A stretch of 64,000 bases of DNA, from positions 558,001 to 622,000 of the forward strand of contig NW_027469121.1 of assembly GCF_051020765.1 (NCBI RefSeq), read 5' to 3'. Each line of letters opens with the position of its first letter. Positions within the stretch are counted from its first letter, which is position 1. The notes under the pieces are model-generated. The model was given only the letters and a program-made list of their open reading frames with translations. It ran no database searches and had not been told where the DNA came from. Both the position numbers and the translations under genes were made by a program. The stretch comes from Lasioglossum baleicum (lineage: Eukaryota; Arthropoda; Insecta; Hymenoptera; Halictidae). This document shows positions 39,962 to 50,024 of this stretch, one piece after another.

Positions 39962-41946
39962 TGTTACGTCGTCCGATGTACGACGTTGGCCTTGTACACA
40001 CACTATGTATACAAGGTCTGATCTACATAAGATCCACACACCGTCCCCTAGACATAAGAGCATAATATTAAGATCTCATATATTCTATTGTTCTAATCCT
40101 TATCTCCGCCTCTACCCATCACCATAACTTCACCTTGATCAACACCTTACCTCAGTTTCAACCCATCACCACGACACATAATGCAATAAAGTATTGCATC
40201 ACTCTGGAAGCATCTAGAAGCTTCTAGAAACGTCGAGAAGTCCAAAGACTGCTGCATCAGCAGTCCCACGCTCGTAGAGGGCAATAGGACAGCCACGAGA
40301 CTGCAGCGTCAGCAGAAATGCACGTGCAGTCCCCGGGAGCGAAGACGCTGCTGCGTCAGCGGTTCTCCCACTCCGACGACTGAAGAACAAAGAGACTGCA
40401 GCGTCAGCTATCCCCACTCCGACCGAAGGAGGCAAGGCAGAGCAGGCGCTTGCATCAGTCCGCCTCCATCTCGCGACTCGAGCAGTCCGCCTTCAGCCAG
40501 CGACTCGCACAGACGTGCCTACCTGGCCTCAGCCGCCAGTCCGGCTTCTTCCGACTTCAAGAGCAGACGTGTTCAGTCTAGCTCCGCGAAAGTGAAGTGT
40601 GTCGATTCTTCACTCCTAATTCCAATTCCAATTCCAACTCTAACTCAACTCAACTCAAGTCCTAATTCTCATACGTTATTCCTATAACATATTACAATAT
40701 CCATTATTCATTAATCCAATTACTACTCCTATTATAATACTACTTACATATTGTATACCAGTGTACTTACCAGTTCTTATTTAATATATCGTTGTTATAC
40801 CAGTGCTCCGATCTTGTTATTCTTGTGTTAGTTCAACACCATCTTCCAATTCAGTTCTTGCATCGAATATATTAAACTCGTGACATATCCGGACTTGGTC
40901 TAAAGTGCGCAGTGGAAACGCTGAGCCGCCAATAAGGAATTTGAAGCGAGTCATAAAGAAGTTCTCGTGCCACGTCTAGAATTGGTCTAAAGAGCGCAGT
41001 GGAAACGCTGAGCCGCCACTATAGACGTGAAGCGAGTTAACTACCAAAAAGGTTAATAACAAGTGGAAGTTCATTTTCATTATATTATTAATATTCCATC
41101 ATTACTATTCCTTACCCATGCGACGCCCACGTCGAGCGGGACGCAAGTATCAACTTGCTAAATTGAGACGCGCGTTGAGAAATAAAGCGGTGCTCGATCA
41201 AATCATTGCCACTACCGAGTGGACCGAACTTCTGGGAACCACCGAGCACATTCCGTGTGACGCGTCCGATTACGTTTCTGTATACGGTTGCCCTTGCAAC
41301 CCTCCTAAAGAGGTCAACCACGCGGACCTCTCGCGAGCTCCGACGCCAGTTCTGCATCCGGTCGATTGTCCAGAGGTGATCGACATAGCCGACGACGACG
41401 ACAGCCGAGACACGATCATCATTCCCAGGGTCCGTTGCCGAATCATCAGTGACGTCCCTCTGCCAACTCATCAACGTGTCGTCTTGCGGCCAGCATCCAA
41501 GGCCACTAATGTCGTCCCGAACCGAGCAGCAGCAACTCTGCCAGATCTTCCCCACCTCGAGGACATCTGTATAGAAGACCCGATGTACCACACCTACTGT
41601 CAGTACCGCCAGTTCCTGCTGCAACAATATTATTAGGCGTTAATACAGCATTGCGGTGAGTCGTATAATGTCTTGTATAATTGCTGAATCCTGTAAACTC
41701 ACCGTTTCCGTTGCATCATCTCGCGCGTGATTCTTGTCGGGACACTTCTTGTAACCGTGTCGGACGTTCTCTTCATGACTGCATCCATAGCAATATCGGT
41801 TGTCCTAGTGCATATGACAGCCCGCGGCTGTCTCGGCACGAAAGACCACTCCTCATTTTAATCTTCATATCTCAACCGTCCGTCTGTCACTGTTCTCTTT
41901 TCTCTCTCCTGGTACCTGTAACAAAAACACAGTGACGGACGTGACA
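39962..41946 (+). repeat. Element 5 3' LTR
   Basis: 1985 bp, equal in length to the 5' LTR. The right flank is GGCG and the resumed element 4 protease frame. Heat-shock array at 40207-40239. Confidence 0.94.
41118..41636 (+). CDS. LTR-internal ORF172, element 5 3' LTR copy
   Basis: 172 codons with the same protein as the element 5 5' LTR copy (Ile102, Ser111, Thr117, His158). Confidence 0.6.
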   Translation: MRRPRRAGRKYQLAKLRRALRNKAVLDQIIATTEWTELLGTTEHIPCDASDYVSVYGCPCNPPKEVNHADLSRAPTPVLHPVDCPEVIDIADDDDSRDTIIIPRVRCRIISDVPLPTHQRVVLRPASKATNVVPNRAAATLPDLPHLEDICIEDPMYHTYCQYRQFLLQQYY

Positions 41947-42464
41947 GGCGCGCAAGGGTTCGAGAAGGGAACCCGAATGTTTCCTATCGTTATGTATTCA
42001 TTCGCAAAGGAGATCTCGGCTCCTGTTCTGAAGAAGGGAGAACCGAGGATTCCGTCGATGTTAATTGGGAAGTTTTCTTCCAAGACATGAAATTCGATAG
42101 GGTTTTGACCCTGTAAGTGTATTTTAATTTGACCGAGAGTTGGAATGGATCCCTCGGTTATTCCTTGGACTTCTATAGTGTTCGTATGATCTATAGGTAG
42201 ATTTGGTTCTAGACTTGACGCACGAATTAAATTGATCTCCGAACCCGTGTCCAACAAAAATTCACACTTCTTTTGTAATTGAGGGGCGGAGATTTTTACG
42301 CGCGGAATTGGTGAGTCTGCAGCAAGATTTACTGCTGAGACGAATCGTCGGACTGGTCGTTCGTCCGGATAGCTGTTTGGGTGCGGGCTGTAGTTTGGGT
42401 TGAAGATGCGGCCTCCCGCCTTGGGTTGGCTTCGGTCGGGAGGCCGGACTCGTTTCCCGACCTC
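41947..42464 (-). pseudogene. pro: Protease N-terminal part, element 4
   Basis: The -1 frame from 42464 contains the whole DTGS-to-ILGSPFF protease core, so the catalytic domain is upstream of the element 5 insertion. The frame then runs accidentally into element 5's LTR. The continuation is 23809-25682. Confidence 0.82.
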
Positions 42465-43687
42465 CTATTATTATTAAAAGCGCGCTTACGGCACTCGTGA
42501 ATATCGTGCCCGGGGACTTTGCAGTAGTTGCAAAATTTGTTAGAGCTTGAAGGGCGATCTGTGCGACCATCGCGGTACGTGTTTGAGTCGCGAGGATTAT
42601 TTTCCCATCGCCGTTGCGGCGTCGGGGAGCGATAAGAGTCCCGGTTTAAGTTTCTCGAGGACTGCTGAGACGAGTCCGGTCTGTTATCGCGGCGTTCTTG
42701 AGTTCGCTCTGGAATGTCACGAGCGGACTCGTACGTGGAACGCGGGCGATACGGCCGGTTATCAGAGAAGCTGACTCGTTTTTCTTCGCGGAACAGTTCT
42801 CGTCGACGAGTCTGGTCTGACTCATACTGCCTGTAAGCAGAGATGGCTGCTTCGAAAACAGTGGCAGGATTTCGCGAAGGGCAATGAAGCACTTCGGCAC
42901 GCAGCTGGGGAAGGAGACCTCGTAGAAAACAATCTACTACGAAGCGATCTAGTTCTTCGTAATCAAGGCCAATATCTGTGGCATCTTGAATCGCGGTTCG
43001 AAGGTCTTTAACGCGATTGATGAAGTCTAGGATGTGCTCGTTTGGAGCTTGGAGTACACTCGCGAGATCGCCACGGTACTGGTCCACGAATTTATATGGG
43101 CCCAGCACTGTACGTAACTTTTCGCATAGTGCAGAAATTGTGGATATGTGCTCGCCTTCTATAGCGGCATAAGCACGATCGTGGAGTTTATTGCAGAGCA
43201 ATTTTGTGAGGGCACGCTCTGCAGTGGCTGGTACGGTGTCACGCGCGCGTTTGCATGCACGTATGAATGGTAGGACGGAAGACGAAGTTCCGTCGAATCT
43301 AGGGACAAGCTCGGCGGCTTGTTTTAGAGCGAAATTACCAGTAGGTTCATACTGTGGGACTTCGCGTGGCTCTGGCGGTGAAGGTTCCCGCATATTAGAG
43401 ACGTTACTAGGGCCTGGTGTAGGCGATTGTTGACGTAGGCTTTGACTCATGATTTGGATGTTGCGAAGCTCTTTTCGTATTTCGTCGAGCATATTCTTTT
43501 GGTTTTGTGCGTCTTCTTCATATTTGAGACGCAATTTGGCAATAAAATCAGTTTCCTCTTTGAGATATTGCTCTCTACGGGCAAGGTCTTGCGCGTAAAG
43601 GAGTAACTCTTCCTCGGTCATTGGAGGAAGGTCTGCGTTAGGATCTGCTCGGAGATCCTTTTGAGATCGCGTGATTGGGCGAGACAT
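42329..43687 (-). CDS. gag: Gag polyprotein, element 4
   Basis: 452 aa and intact. Compared with element 1: QIMSQSLRQQ for QITSQTLRQQ, Val for Ile in PREVPQ, LPF for LQF in the capsid region, and Phe for Ile in RRELFREE. Zinc knuckle intact. Confidence 0.9.
   Translation of the reverse strand: MSRPITRSQKDLRADPNADLPPMTEEELLLYAQDLARREQYLKEETDFIAKLRLKYEEDAQNQKNMLDEIRKELRNIQIMSQSLRQQSPTPGPSNVSNMREPSPPEPREVPQYEPTGNFALKQAAELVPRFDGTSSSVLPFIRACKRARDTVPATAERALTKLLCNKLHDRAYAAIEGEHISTISALCEKLRTVLGPYKFVDQYRGDLASVLQAPNEHILDFINRVKDLRTAIQDATDIGLDYEELDRFVVDCFLRGLLPQLRAEVLHCPSRNPATVFEAAISAYRQYESDQTRRRELFREEKRVSFSDNRPYRPRSTYESARDIPERTQERRDNRPDSSQQSSRNLNRDSYRSPTPQRRWENNPRDSNTYRDGRTDRPSSSNKFCNYCKVPGHDIHECRKRAFNNNRRSGNESGLPTEANPRREAASSTQTTARTQTAIRTNDQSDDSSQQ
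42410..42458 (-). promoter_or_regulatory. -1 frameshift signal, element 4
   Basis: Heptamer at 42458-42452; the distal stem arm is at 42418-42410. Confidence 0.84.
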
Positions 43688-43784
43688 TTTGAAAGATATA
43701 AATGGGATTTAAGAAATGTGAACTTCGCACTGACACGCGTCGGGGCTTATTAATGCAAATATCGGCGACCACTTCGATGTCCTA

Positions 43785-43796
43785 CCGACTGCGCCA
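43785..43796 (-). other. Primer-binding site, element 4
   Basis: Reverse complement of TGGCGCAGTCGG, 4 nt from the LTR at 43801. Confidence 0.85.
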
Positions 43797-43800
43797 AATT

Positions 43801-45759
43801 TGTCACGTCCGTCACTGTGTTTTTGTTACAGGTGCCAGGAGAGAGAAAAGAGAACAGTGACAGACGGACGGTTGAGATATTATGATTAAAATGAGGAGTG
43901 GTCTTTCGTGCCGAGACAGCCGCGGGCTGTCATATGCACTAGGACAACCGATATTGCTATGGATGCAGTCAAGAAAAGAACGTCCGACGCGGTTACAAGG
44001 AGTGTCCCGACAAGAATCGCGCGCGAGAGGATGCAACGAGAACGGTGAGTTTACAGGATTCAACAATTATACAAGATATTATACGACTCACCGCAATGTT
44101 GTATTAACGCCTAATAATATTGTTGCAGCAGGAACTGGCGGTACTGACAGTAGGTGTCGTACATCGGATCTTCTATACAGATGTCCTCGAGGTGGGGAAG
44201 ATCTGGCAGAGTTGCTGCTGCTCGGTTCGGGACGACGTTAGTGGCCTTGGATGCTGGCCGCAAGACGACACGTTGATGAGCTGGCAGAGGAACGTCACGG
44301 ATGATTCGGCAACGGACCCTGGGAACGATGATCGTGTCTCGGCTGTCGTCGTCGTCGGCTATGTCGATCACCTCTGGACAATCGACCGGATGTAGAACTG
44401 GCGTCGGAGCTCGCGAGAGGTCCGCGTGGTTGACCTCTTTAGGAGGGTTGCAAGGGCAACCGTATACAGAAACGTAATCGGACGCGTCACACGGAATGTG
44501 CTCGGTGGTTCCCAGAAGTTCTGTCCACTCGGTAGTGGCGATGATTTGTTCGAGCACCGCTTTATTTCTTAACGCGCGTCTCAATTTAGCAAGTTGATAC
44601 TTGCGTCCCGCTCGACGTGGGCGTCGCATGGGTAAGGAATAGTAATGATGGAATATTAATAATAATATAATGAAAATGAACTTCCACTTGTTATTAACCT
44701 TTTAGGTAGTTAACTCGCTTCACGTCTATAGTGGCGGCTCAGCGTTTCCACTGCGCACTTTAGACCAATTCTAGACGTGGCACGAGAACTTCTCTATGAC
44801 TCGCTTCAAATTCCTTATTGGCGGCTCAGCGTTTCCACTGCGCACTTTAGACCAAGTCCGGATATGTCACGAGTTTAATATATTCGATGCAAGAACTGAA
44901 TTGGAAGATGGTGTTGAACTAACACAAGAATAACAAGATCGAAGCACTGGTATAACAACGATATATTAAATAAGAACTGGTAAGTACACTGGTATACAAT
45001 ATGTAAGTAATATTATAATAGGAGTAGTAATTGGATTAATGAATAATGGATATAGTAATATGTTATAGGAATAATGTATGAGAATTAGGACTTGAGTTGA
45101 GTTGAGTTAGAGTTGGAATTGGAATTGGAATTAGGAGTGAAGGATCGACACACTTCACTTTCGCGGAGCTAGACTGAACACGTCTGCTCTTGAAGCCGGA
45201 CTGGCATGTCCGTGCGAGTCGCTCGCTTGGAGCGGACCGTTCGAGTCGCTGTCTGGAGGCGGACTGACGCAAGCGTCCGCTCTGCCTTGCCTCCTTCGTT
45301 CGGAGTGGGGATAGCTGACGCTGCAGTCTCTTTGTTCTTCAGTCGTCGGAGTGGGAGAACCGCTGACGCAGCAGCGTCTTCGCTCCCGGGGACTGCACGT
45401 GCATTTCTGCTGACGCTGCAGTCTCGTGGCTGTCCTATTGCCCTCTACGAGCGTGGGACTGCTGATGCAGCAGTCTTTGGACTTCTCGACGTTTCTAGAA
45501 GCTTCTAGATGCTTCCAGAGTGATGCAATACTTTATTGCATTATGTGTCGTGGTGATGGGTTGAAACTGAGGTAAGGTGTTGATCAAGGTGAAGTTATGG
45601 TGATGGGTAGAGACGGAGATAAGGATTAGAACAATAGAATAATGAGATCTTAATATTATGTTCTTATGTCTAGGGGACGGTGTATGGATCTTATGCAGAT
45701 CAGACCTTGTATACATAGTGTGTGTACAAGGCCAACGTCGTACATCGGACGACGTAACA
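43801..45759 (-). repeat. Element 4 5' LTR
   Basis: 1959 bp, the same unusual U3 subtype as its 3' LTR, with no difference noticed in the parts compared. Heat-shock array at 45483-45515. Confidence 0.93.
44111..44629 (-). CDS. LTR-internal ORF172, element 4 5' LTR copy
   Basis: 172 codons, Glu27 type, same protein as the element 4 3' LTR copy. Confidence 0.6.
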   Translation of the reverse strand: MRRPRRAGRKYQLAKLRRALRNKAVLEQIIATTEWTELLGTTEHIPCDASDYVSVYGCPCNPPKEVNHADLSRAPTPVLHPVDCPEVIDIADDDDSRDTIIVPRVRCRIIRDVPLPAHQRVVLRPASKATNVVPNRAAATLPDLPHLEDICIEDPMYDTYCQYRQFLLQQYY

Positions 45760-46875
45760 GCGGTACGTGTTTTGGTCGCGAGGATTATTTTCCCATCGCC
45801 GTTGCGGCGTCGGGGAGCGATAAGAGTGCCGGTTTGAGTTTCTTGAGGACTGCTGAGACGAGTCCGGTCTGTTATCGCGGCGTTCTTGAGTTCGCTCTGG
45901 AATGTCACGAGGGGACTCATTCGTGGAACGCGGGCGATACGGCCGGTTATCAGAGAAGCTGACTCGTTTTTCTTCGCGGATCAGTTCTCGTCGACGAGTC
46001 TGGTCTGACTCATACTGCCTGTAAGCAGAGATGGCTGCTTCGAAAACAGTGGCAGGATTTCGCGAAGGGCAATGAAGCACTTCGGCACGCAGCTGGGGAA
46101 GGAGACCTCGTAGAAAACAATCTACTACGAAGCGATCTAGTTCTTCGTAATCAAGGCCAATATCTGTGGCATCTTGAATCGCGGTTCGAAGGTCTTTAAC
46201 GCGATTGATGAAGTCTAAGATGTGCTCGTTTGGAGCTTGGAGTACACTCGCGAGATCGCCACGGTACTGGTCAACGAATTTGTATGGGCCCAGTACTGTT
46301 CGAAATTTCTCGCATAGTGCAGAAATTGTGAATATGTGCTGGCCTTCTATAGCGGCATAAGCACGATCGTGGAGTTTATTGCAGAGCAATTTTGTGAGGG
46401 CACGCTCTGCAGTGGCCGGTACGGTGTCACGCGCGCGTTTGCATGCACGTATGAATTGTAGGACGGAAGACGAAGTTCCGTCGAATCTAGGGACAAGCTC
46501 GGCGGCTTGTTTTAAAGCGAAATTACCAGTAGGTTCATACTGTGGGATTTCGCGTGGCTCTGGCGGTGAAGGTTCCCGCATATTAGAGACGTTACTAGGG
46601 CCTGGTGTAGGCGATTGTTGACGTAGGGTTTGACTCGTGATTTGGATGTTGCGAAGCTCTTTTCGTATTTCGTCGAGCATATTCTTTTGGTTTTGTGCGT
46701 CTTCTTCGTATTTGAGACGCAATTTGGCAATAAAATCAGTTTCTTCTTTGAGATAGTGCTCTCTACGGGCGAGGTCTTGTGCGTATAGGAGTAACTCTTC
46801 CTCGGTCATTGGAGGAAGGTCTGCGTTAGGATCTGCTCGGAGATCCTTTTGAGATCGCGTGATTGGGCGAGACAT
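45760..46875 (-). pseudogene. gag: Gag N-terminal part, element 3
   Basis: 372 codons from the ATG at 46875 through the coiled coil, capsid region and Arg/Ser-rich stretch, ending just before the zinc knuckle at the GCGG duplication. The remaining codons are at 21537-21779. Confidence 0.9.
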
Positions 46876-46972
46876 TTTGAAAGATATGAATGGGATTTAA
46901 GAAATGTGAACTTCGTACTGACACGCGTCGGGCCTTATTAATGCAAATATCGGCGACCACTTCGTTGTCCTA

Positions 46973-46984
46973 CCGACTGCGCCA
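46973..46984 (-). other. Primer-binding site, element 3
   Basis: Reverse complement of TGGCGCAGTCGG, 4 nt from the LTR at 46989. Confidence 0.85.
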
Positions 46985-46988
46985 AATT

Positions 46989-48959
46989 TGTCACGTCCGT
47001 CACTGTGTTTTTGTTACAGGTACCAGGAGAGAGAAAAGAGAACAGTGACAGACGGACGGTTGAGATATTATGATTAAAATGAGGAGTGGTCTTTCGTGCC
47101 GAGACAGCCGCGGGCTGTCATATGCACTAGGACAACCGATATTGCTATGGATGCAGTCAAGAAAAGAACGTCCGACGCGGTTACAAGAAGTTCCGACAAG
47201 AATCACGCGCGAGATGATGCAACGAAAACGGTGAGTTTACAGGATTCAGCAATTATACAAGACATTATACGACTCACCGCAATGCTGTATTAACGCCTAA
47301 TAGTAGTGTTGCAGTAGGAACTGGCGGTACTGGCAGTAGGTGTCGTACATCGGGTCTTCTATACAGATGTCCCCGAGGTGGGGAAGATCTGGCAGAGTTG
47401 CTGCTGCTCGGTTCGGGACGACATTAGTGGCCTTGGATGCCGGCCGCAAGACGACACGTTGATGAGTTGGCAGAGGAACGTCACTGATGATTCGGCAACG
47501 GACCCTGGGAACGATGATCGTGTCTTGGCTGTCGTCGTCATCGGCTATGTCGATCACCTCTGGACAATCGACCGGATGCAGAACTGGCGTCGGAGCTCGC
47601 GAGAGGTCCGCGTGGTTGACCTCTTTAGGAGGGTTGCAAGGGCAACCGTATACAGAAACGTAATCGGACGCGTCACACGGAATGTGCTCGGTGGTTCCCA
47701 GAAGTTCGGTCCACTCGGTAGTGGCAATGATTTGATCGAGCACCGCTTTATTTCTCAACGCGCGTCTCAATTTAGCAAGTTGATACTTGCGTCCCGCTCG
47801 ACGTGGGCGTCGCATGGGTAAGGAATAGTAATGATGGAATATTAATAATATAATGAAAATGAACTTCCACTTGTTATTAACCCTTTTGGTAGTTAACTCG
47901 CTTCACGTCTATAGTGGCGGCTCAGCGTTTCCACTGCGCACTTTAGACCAATTCTAGACGTGGCACGAGAACCTCTCTATGACTCGCTTCAAATTCCTTA
48001 TTGGCGGCTCAGCGTTTCCACTGCGCACTTTAGACCAAGTCCGGATATGTCACGAGTTTAATATATTCGATGCAAGAACTGAATTGGAAGATGGTGTTGA
48101 ACTAACACAAGAATAACAAGATCGAAGCACTGGTATAACAACAATATATTAAATAAGAACTGGTAAGTACACTGGTATACAATATGTAAGTAGTATTATA
48201 ATAGGAGTAGTAATTGGATTAATGAATAATGGATATTGTCATATGTTATAGGAATAACGTATGAGAATTAGGACTTGAGTTGAGTTGAGTTAGAGTTGGA
48301 ATTGGAATTGGAATTAGGAGTGAAGGATCGACACACTTCACTTTCGCGGAGCTAGACTGAACACGTCTGCTCTTGAAGCCGGACTGACTCTGAGGCCAGG
48401 TAGGCACGTCTGTGCGAGTCGCTGGCTGAAGGCGGACTGCTCGAGTCGCGAGATGGAGGCGGACTGATGCAAGCGCCTGCTCTGCCTTGCCTCCTTCGTT
48501 CGGAGTGGGGATAGCTGACGCTGCAGTCTCTTTGTTCTTCAGTCGTCGGAGTGGGAGAACCGCTGACGCAGCAGCGTCTTTGCTCCCGGGGACTGCACGT
48601 GCATTTCTGCTGACGCTGCAGTCTCGTGGCTGTCCTATTGCCCTCTACGAGCGTGGGACTGCTGATGCAGCAGTCTTTGGACTTCTCGACGTTTCTAGAA
48701 GCTTCTAGATGCTTCCAGAGTGATGCAATACTTTATTGCATTATGTGTCGTGGTGATGGGTTGAAACTGAGGTAAGGTGTTGATCAAGGAGAAGTTATGG
48801 TGATGGGTAGAGACGGAGATAAGGATTAGAACAATAGAATAATGAGATCTTAATACTATGCTCTTATGTCTAGGGGACGGTGTATGGATCTTATGCAGAT
48901 CAGACCTTGTATACATAGTGTGTGTACAAGGCCAACGTCGTACATCGGACGACGTAACA
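46989..48959 (-). repeat. Element 3 5' LTR
   Basis: 1971 bp. It has more private changes than inner LTRs, as expected for an older insertion (for example AGTGTTGCAGTAGG at about 47305, where others have ATTGTTGCAGCAGG). Heat-shock array at 48683-48715. Confidence 0.92.
47297..47815 (-). CDS. LTR-internal ORF172, element 3 5' LTR copy
   Basis: 172 codons, still open, with Gln97, Ser111, Thr117, Gly148 and His170. It is among the most diverged copies, yet has no stop or frameshift. Confidence 0.6.
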   Translation of the reverse strand: MRRPRRAGRKYQLAKLRRALRNKAVLDQIIATTEWTELLGTTEHIPCDASDYVSVYGCPCNPPKEVNHADLSRAPTPVLHPVDCPEVIDIADDDDSQDTIIVPRVRCRIISDVPLPTHQRVVLRPASKATNVVPNRAAATLPDLPHLGDICIEDPMYDTYCQYRQFLLQHYY

Positions 48960-49913
48960 CGTGGAACGCTGGCGATATGGCCGGTTATCAGAGAAGCTGA
49001 CTCGTTTTTCTTCGCGGATCAGTTCTCGTCGACGAGTCTGGTCTGACTCATACTGCCTGTAAGCAGAGATGGCTGCTTCGAAAACAGTGGCAGGATTTCG
49101 CGAAGGGCAATGAAGCACTTCGGCACGCAGCTGGGGAAGGAGACCTCGTAGAAAACAATCTACTACGAAGCGATCTAGTTCTTCGTAATCAAGGCCAATA
49201 TCTGTGGCATCTTGAATCGCGGTTCGAAGGTCTTTAACGCGATTGATGAAGTCTAAGATGTGCTCGTTTGGAGCTTGGAGTACACTCGCGAGATCGCCAC
49301 GGTACTGGTCAACGAATTTGTATGGGCCCAGTACTGTTCGTAATTTCTCGCATAGTGCAGAAATTGTGAATATGTGCTGGCCTTCTATAGCGGCATAAGC
49401 ACGATCGTGGAGTTTATTGCAGAGCAATTTTGTGAGGGCACGCTCTGCAGTGGCCGGTACGGTGTCACGCGCGCGTTTGCATGCACGTATGAATTGTAGG
49501 ACGGAAGACGAAGTTCCGTCGAATCTAGGGACAAGCTCGGCGGCTTGTTTTAGAGCGAAATTGCCAGTAGGTTCATACTGTGGGATTTCGCGTGGCTCTG
49601 GCGGTGAAGGTTCCCGCATATTAGAGACGTTACTAGGGCCTGGTGTAGGCGATTGTTGACGTAGGCTTTGACTCGTGATTTGGATGTTATGAAGCTCTTT
49701 TCGTATTTCGTCGAGCATATTCTTTTGGTTTTGTGCGTCTTCTTCATATTTGAGACGCAATTTGGCAATAAAATCAGTTTCCTCTTTGAGATATTGCTCT
49801 CTACGGGCGAGGTCTTGCGCATAAAGGAGTAGCTCTTCCTCGGTCATTGGAGGAAGGTCTGCGTTAGGATCTGCTCGGAGATCCCTTTGAGATCGCGTGA
49901 TTGGGCGAGACAT
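48960..49913 (-). pseudogene. gag: Gag N-terminal part, element 0
   Basis: 318 codons from the ATG at 49913, through the capsid region to PYRQRST, where element 3 inserts. The C-terminal part with the zinc knuckle is outside the window. Confidence 0.88.
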
Positions 49914-50008
49914 TTTGAAAGATATGAATGGGATTTAGAATGTGAATTTCGTACTGACACGCGTCGGAGCTTATTAATGCAAATATCGGCGACCACTTCG
50001 ATGTCCTA

Positions 50009-50020
50009 CCGACTGCGCCA
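50009..50020 (-). other. Primer-binding site, element 0
   Basis: Reverse complement of TGGCGCAGTCGG, 4 nt from the LTR at 50025. Confidence 0.85.
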
Positions 50021-50024
50021 AATT

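Larger units (their letters stand above)
25683..41946 (+). mobile_element. Element 5: LTR retroelement with Cys-rich ORF, in element 4 pro
   Basis: Plus-oriented. LTRs of 1985 bp at each end, duplication GGCG (25679-25682 and 41947-41950). Interrupted by element 6 in gag. It is a sister of element 2 in its minisatellite order and 3' module. Confidence 0.93.
21784..45759 (-). mobile_element. Element 4: LTR retroelement with integrase tail, in element 3 gag
   Basis: Minus-oriented. LTRs of 1959 bp at each end, duplication GCGG (21780-21783 and 45760-45763). Interrupted by element 5 within the protease frame. Its 3' module keeps an integrase C-terminal segment instead of env. Confidence 0.92.
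18971..48959 (-). mobile_element. Element 3: gag-pro-env LTR retroelement, right part
   Basis: Minus-oriented. Its 5' LTR (46989-48959), leader, gag, pro and N-terminal env are in the window; its env remainder and 3' LTR lie to the left, beyond element 1. It is broken by element 4 in gag and by element 1 in env. It sits in the gag of element 0; the right flank CGTG (48960) is the presumed duplication. Confidence 0.88.
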
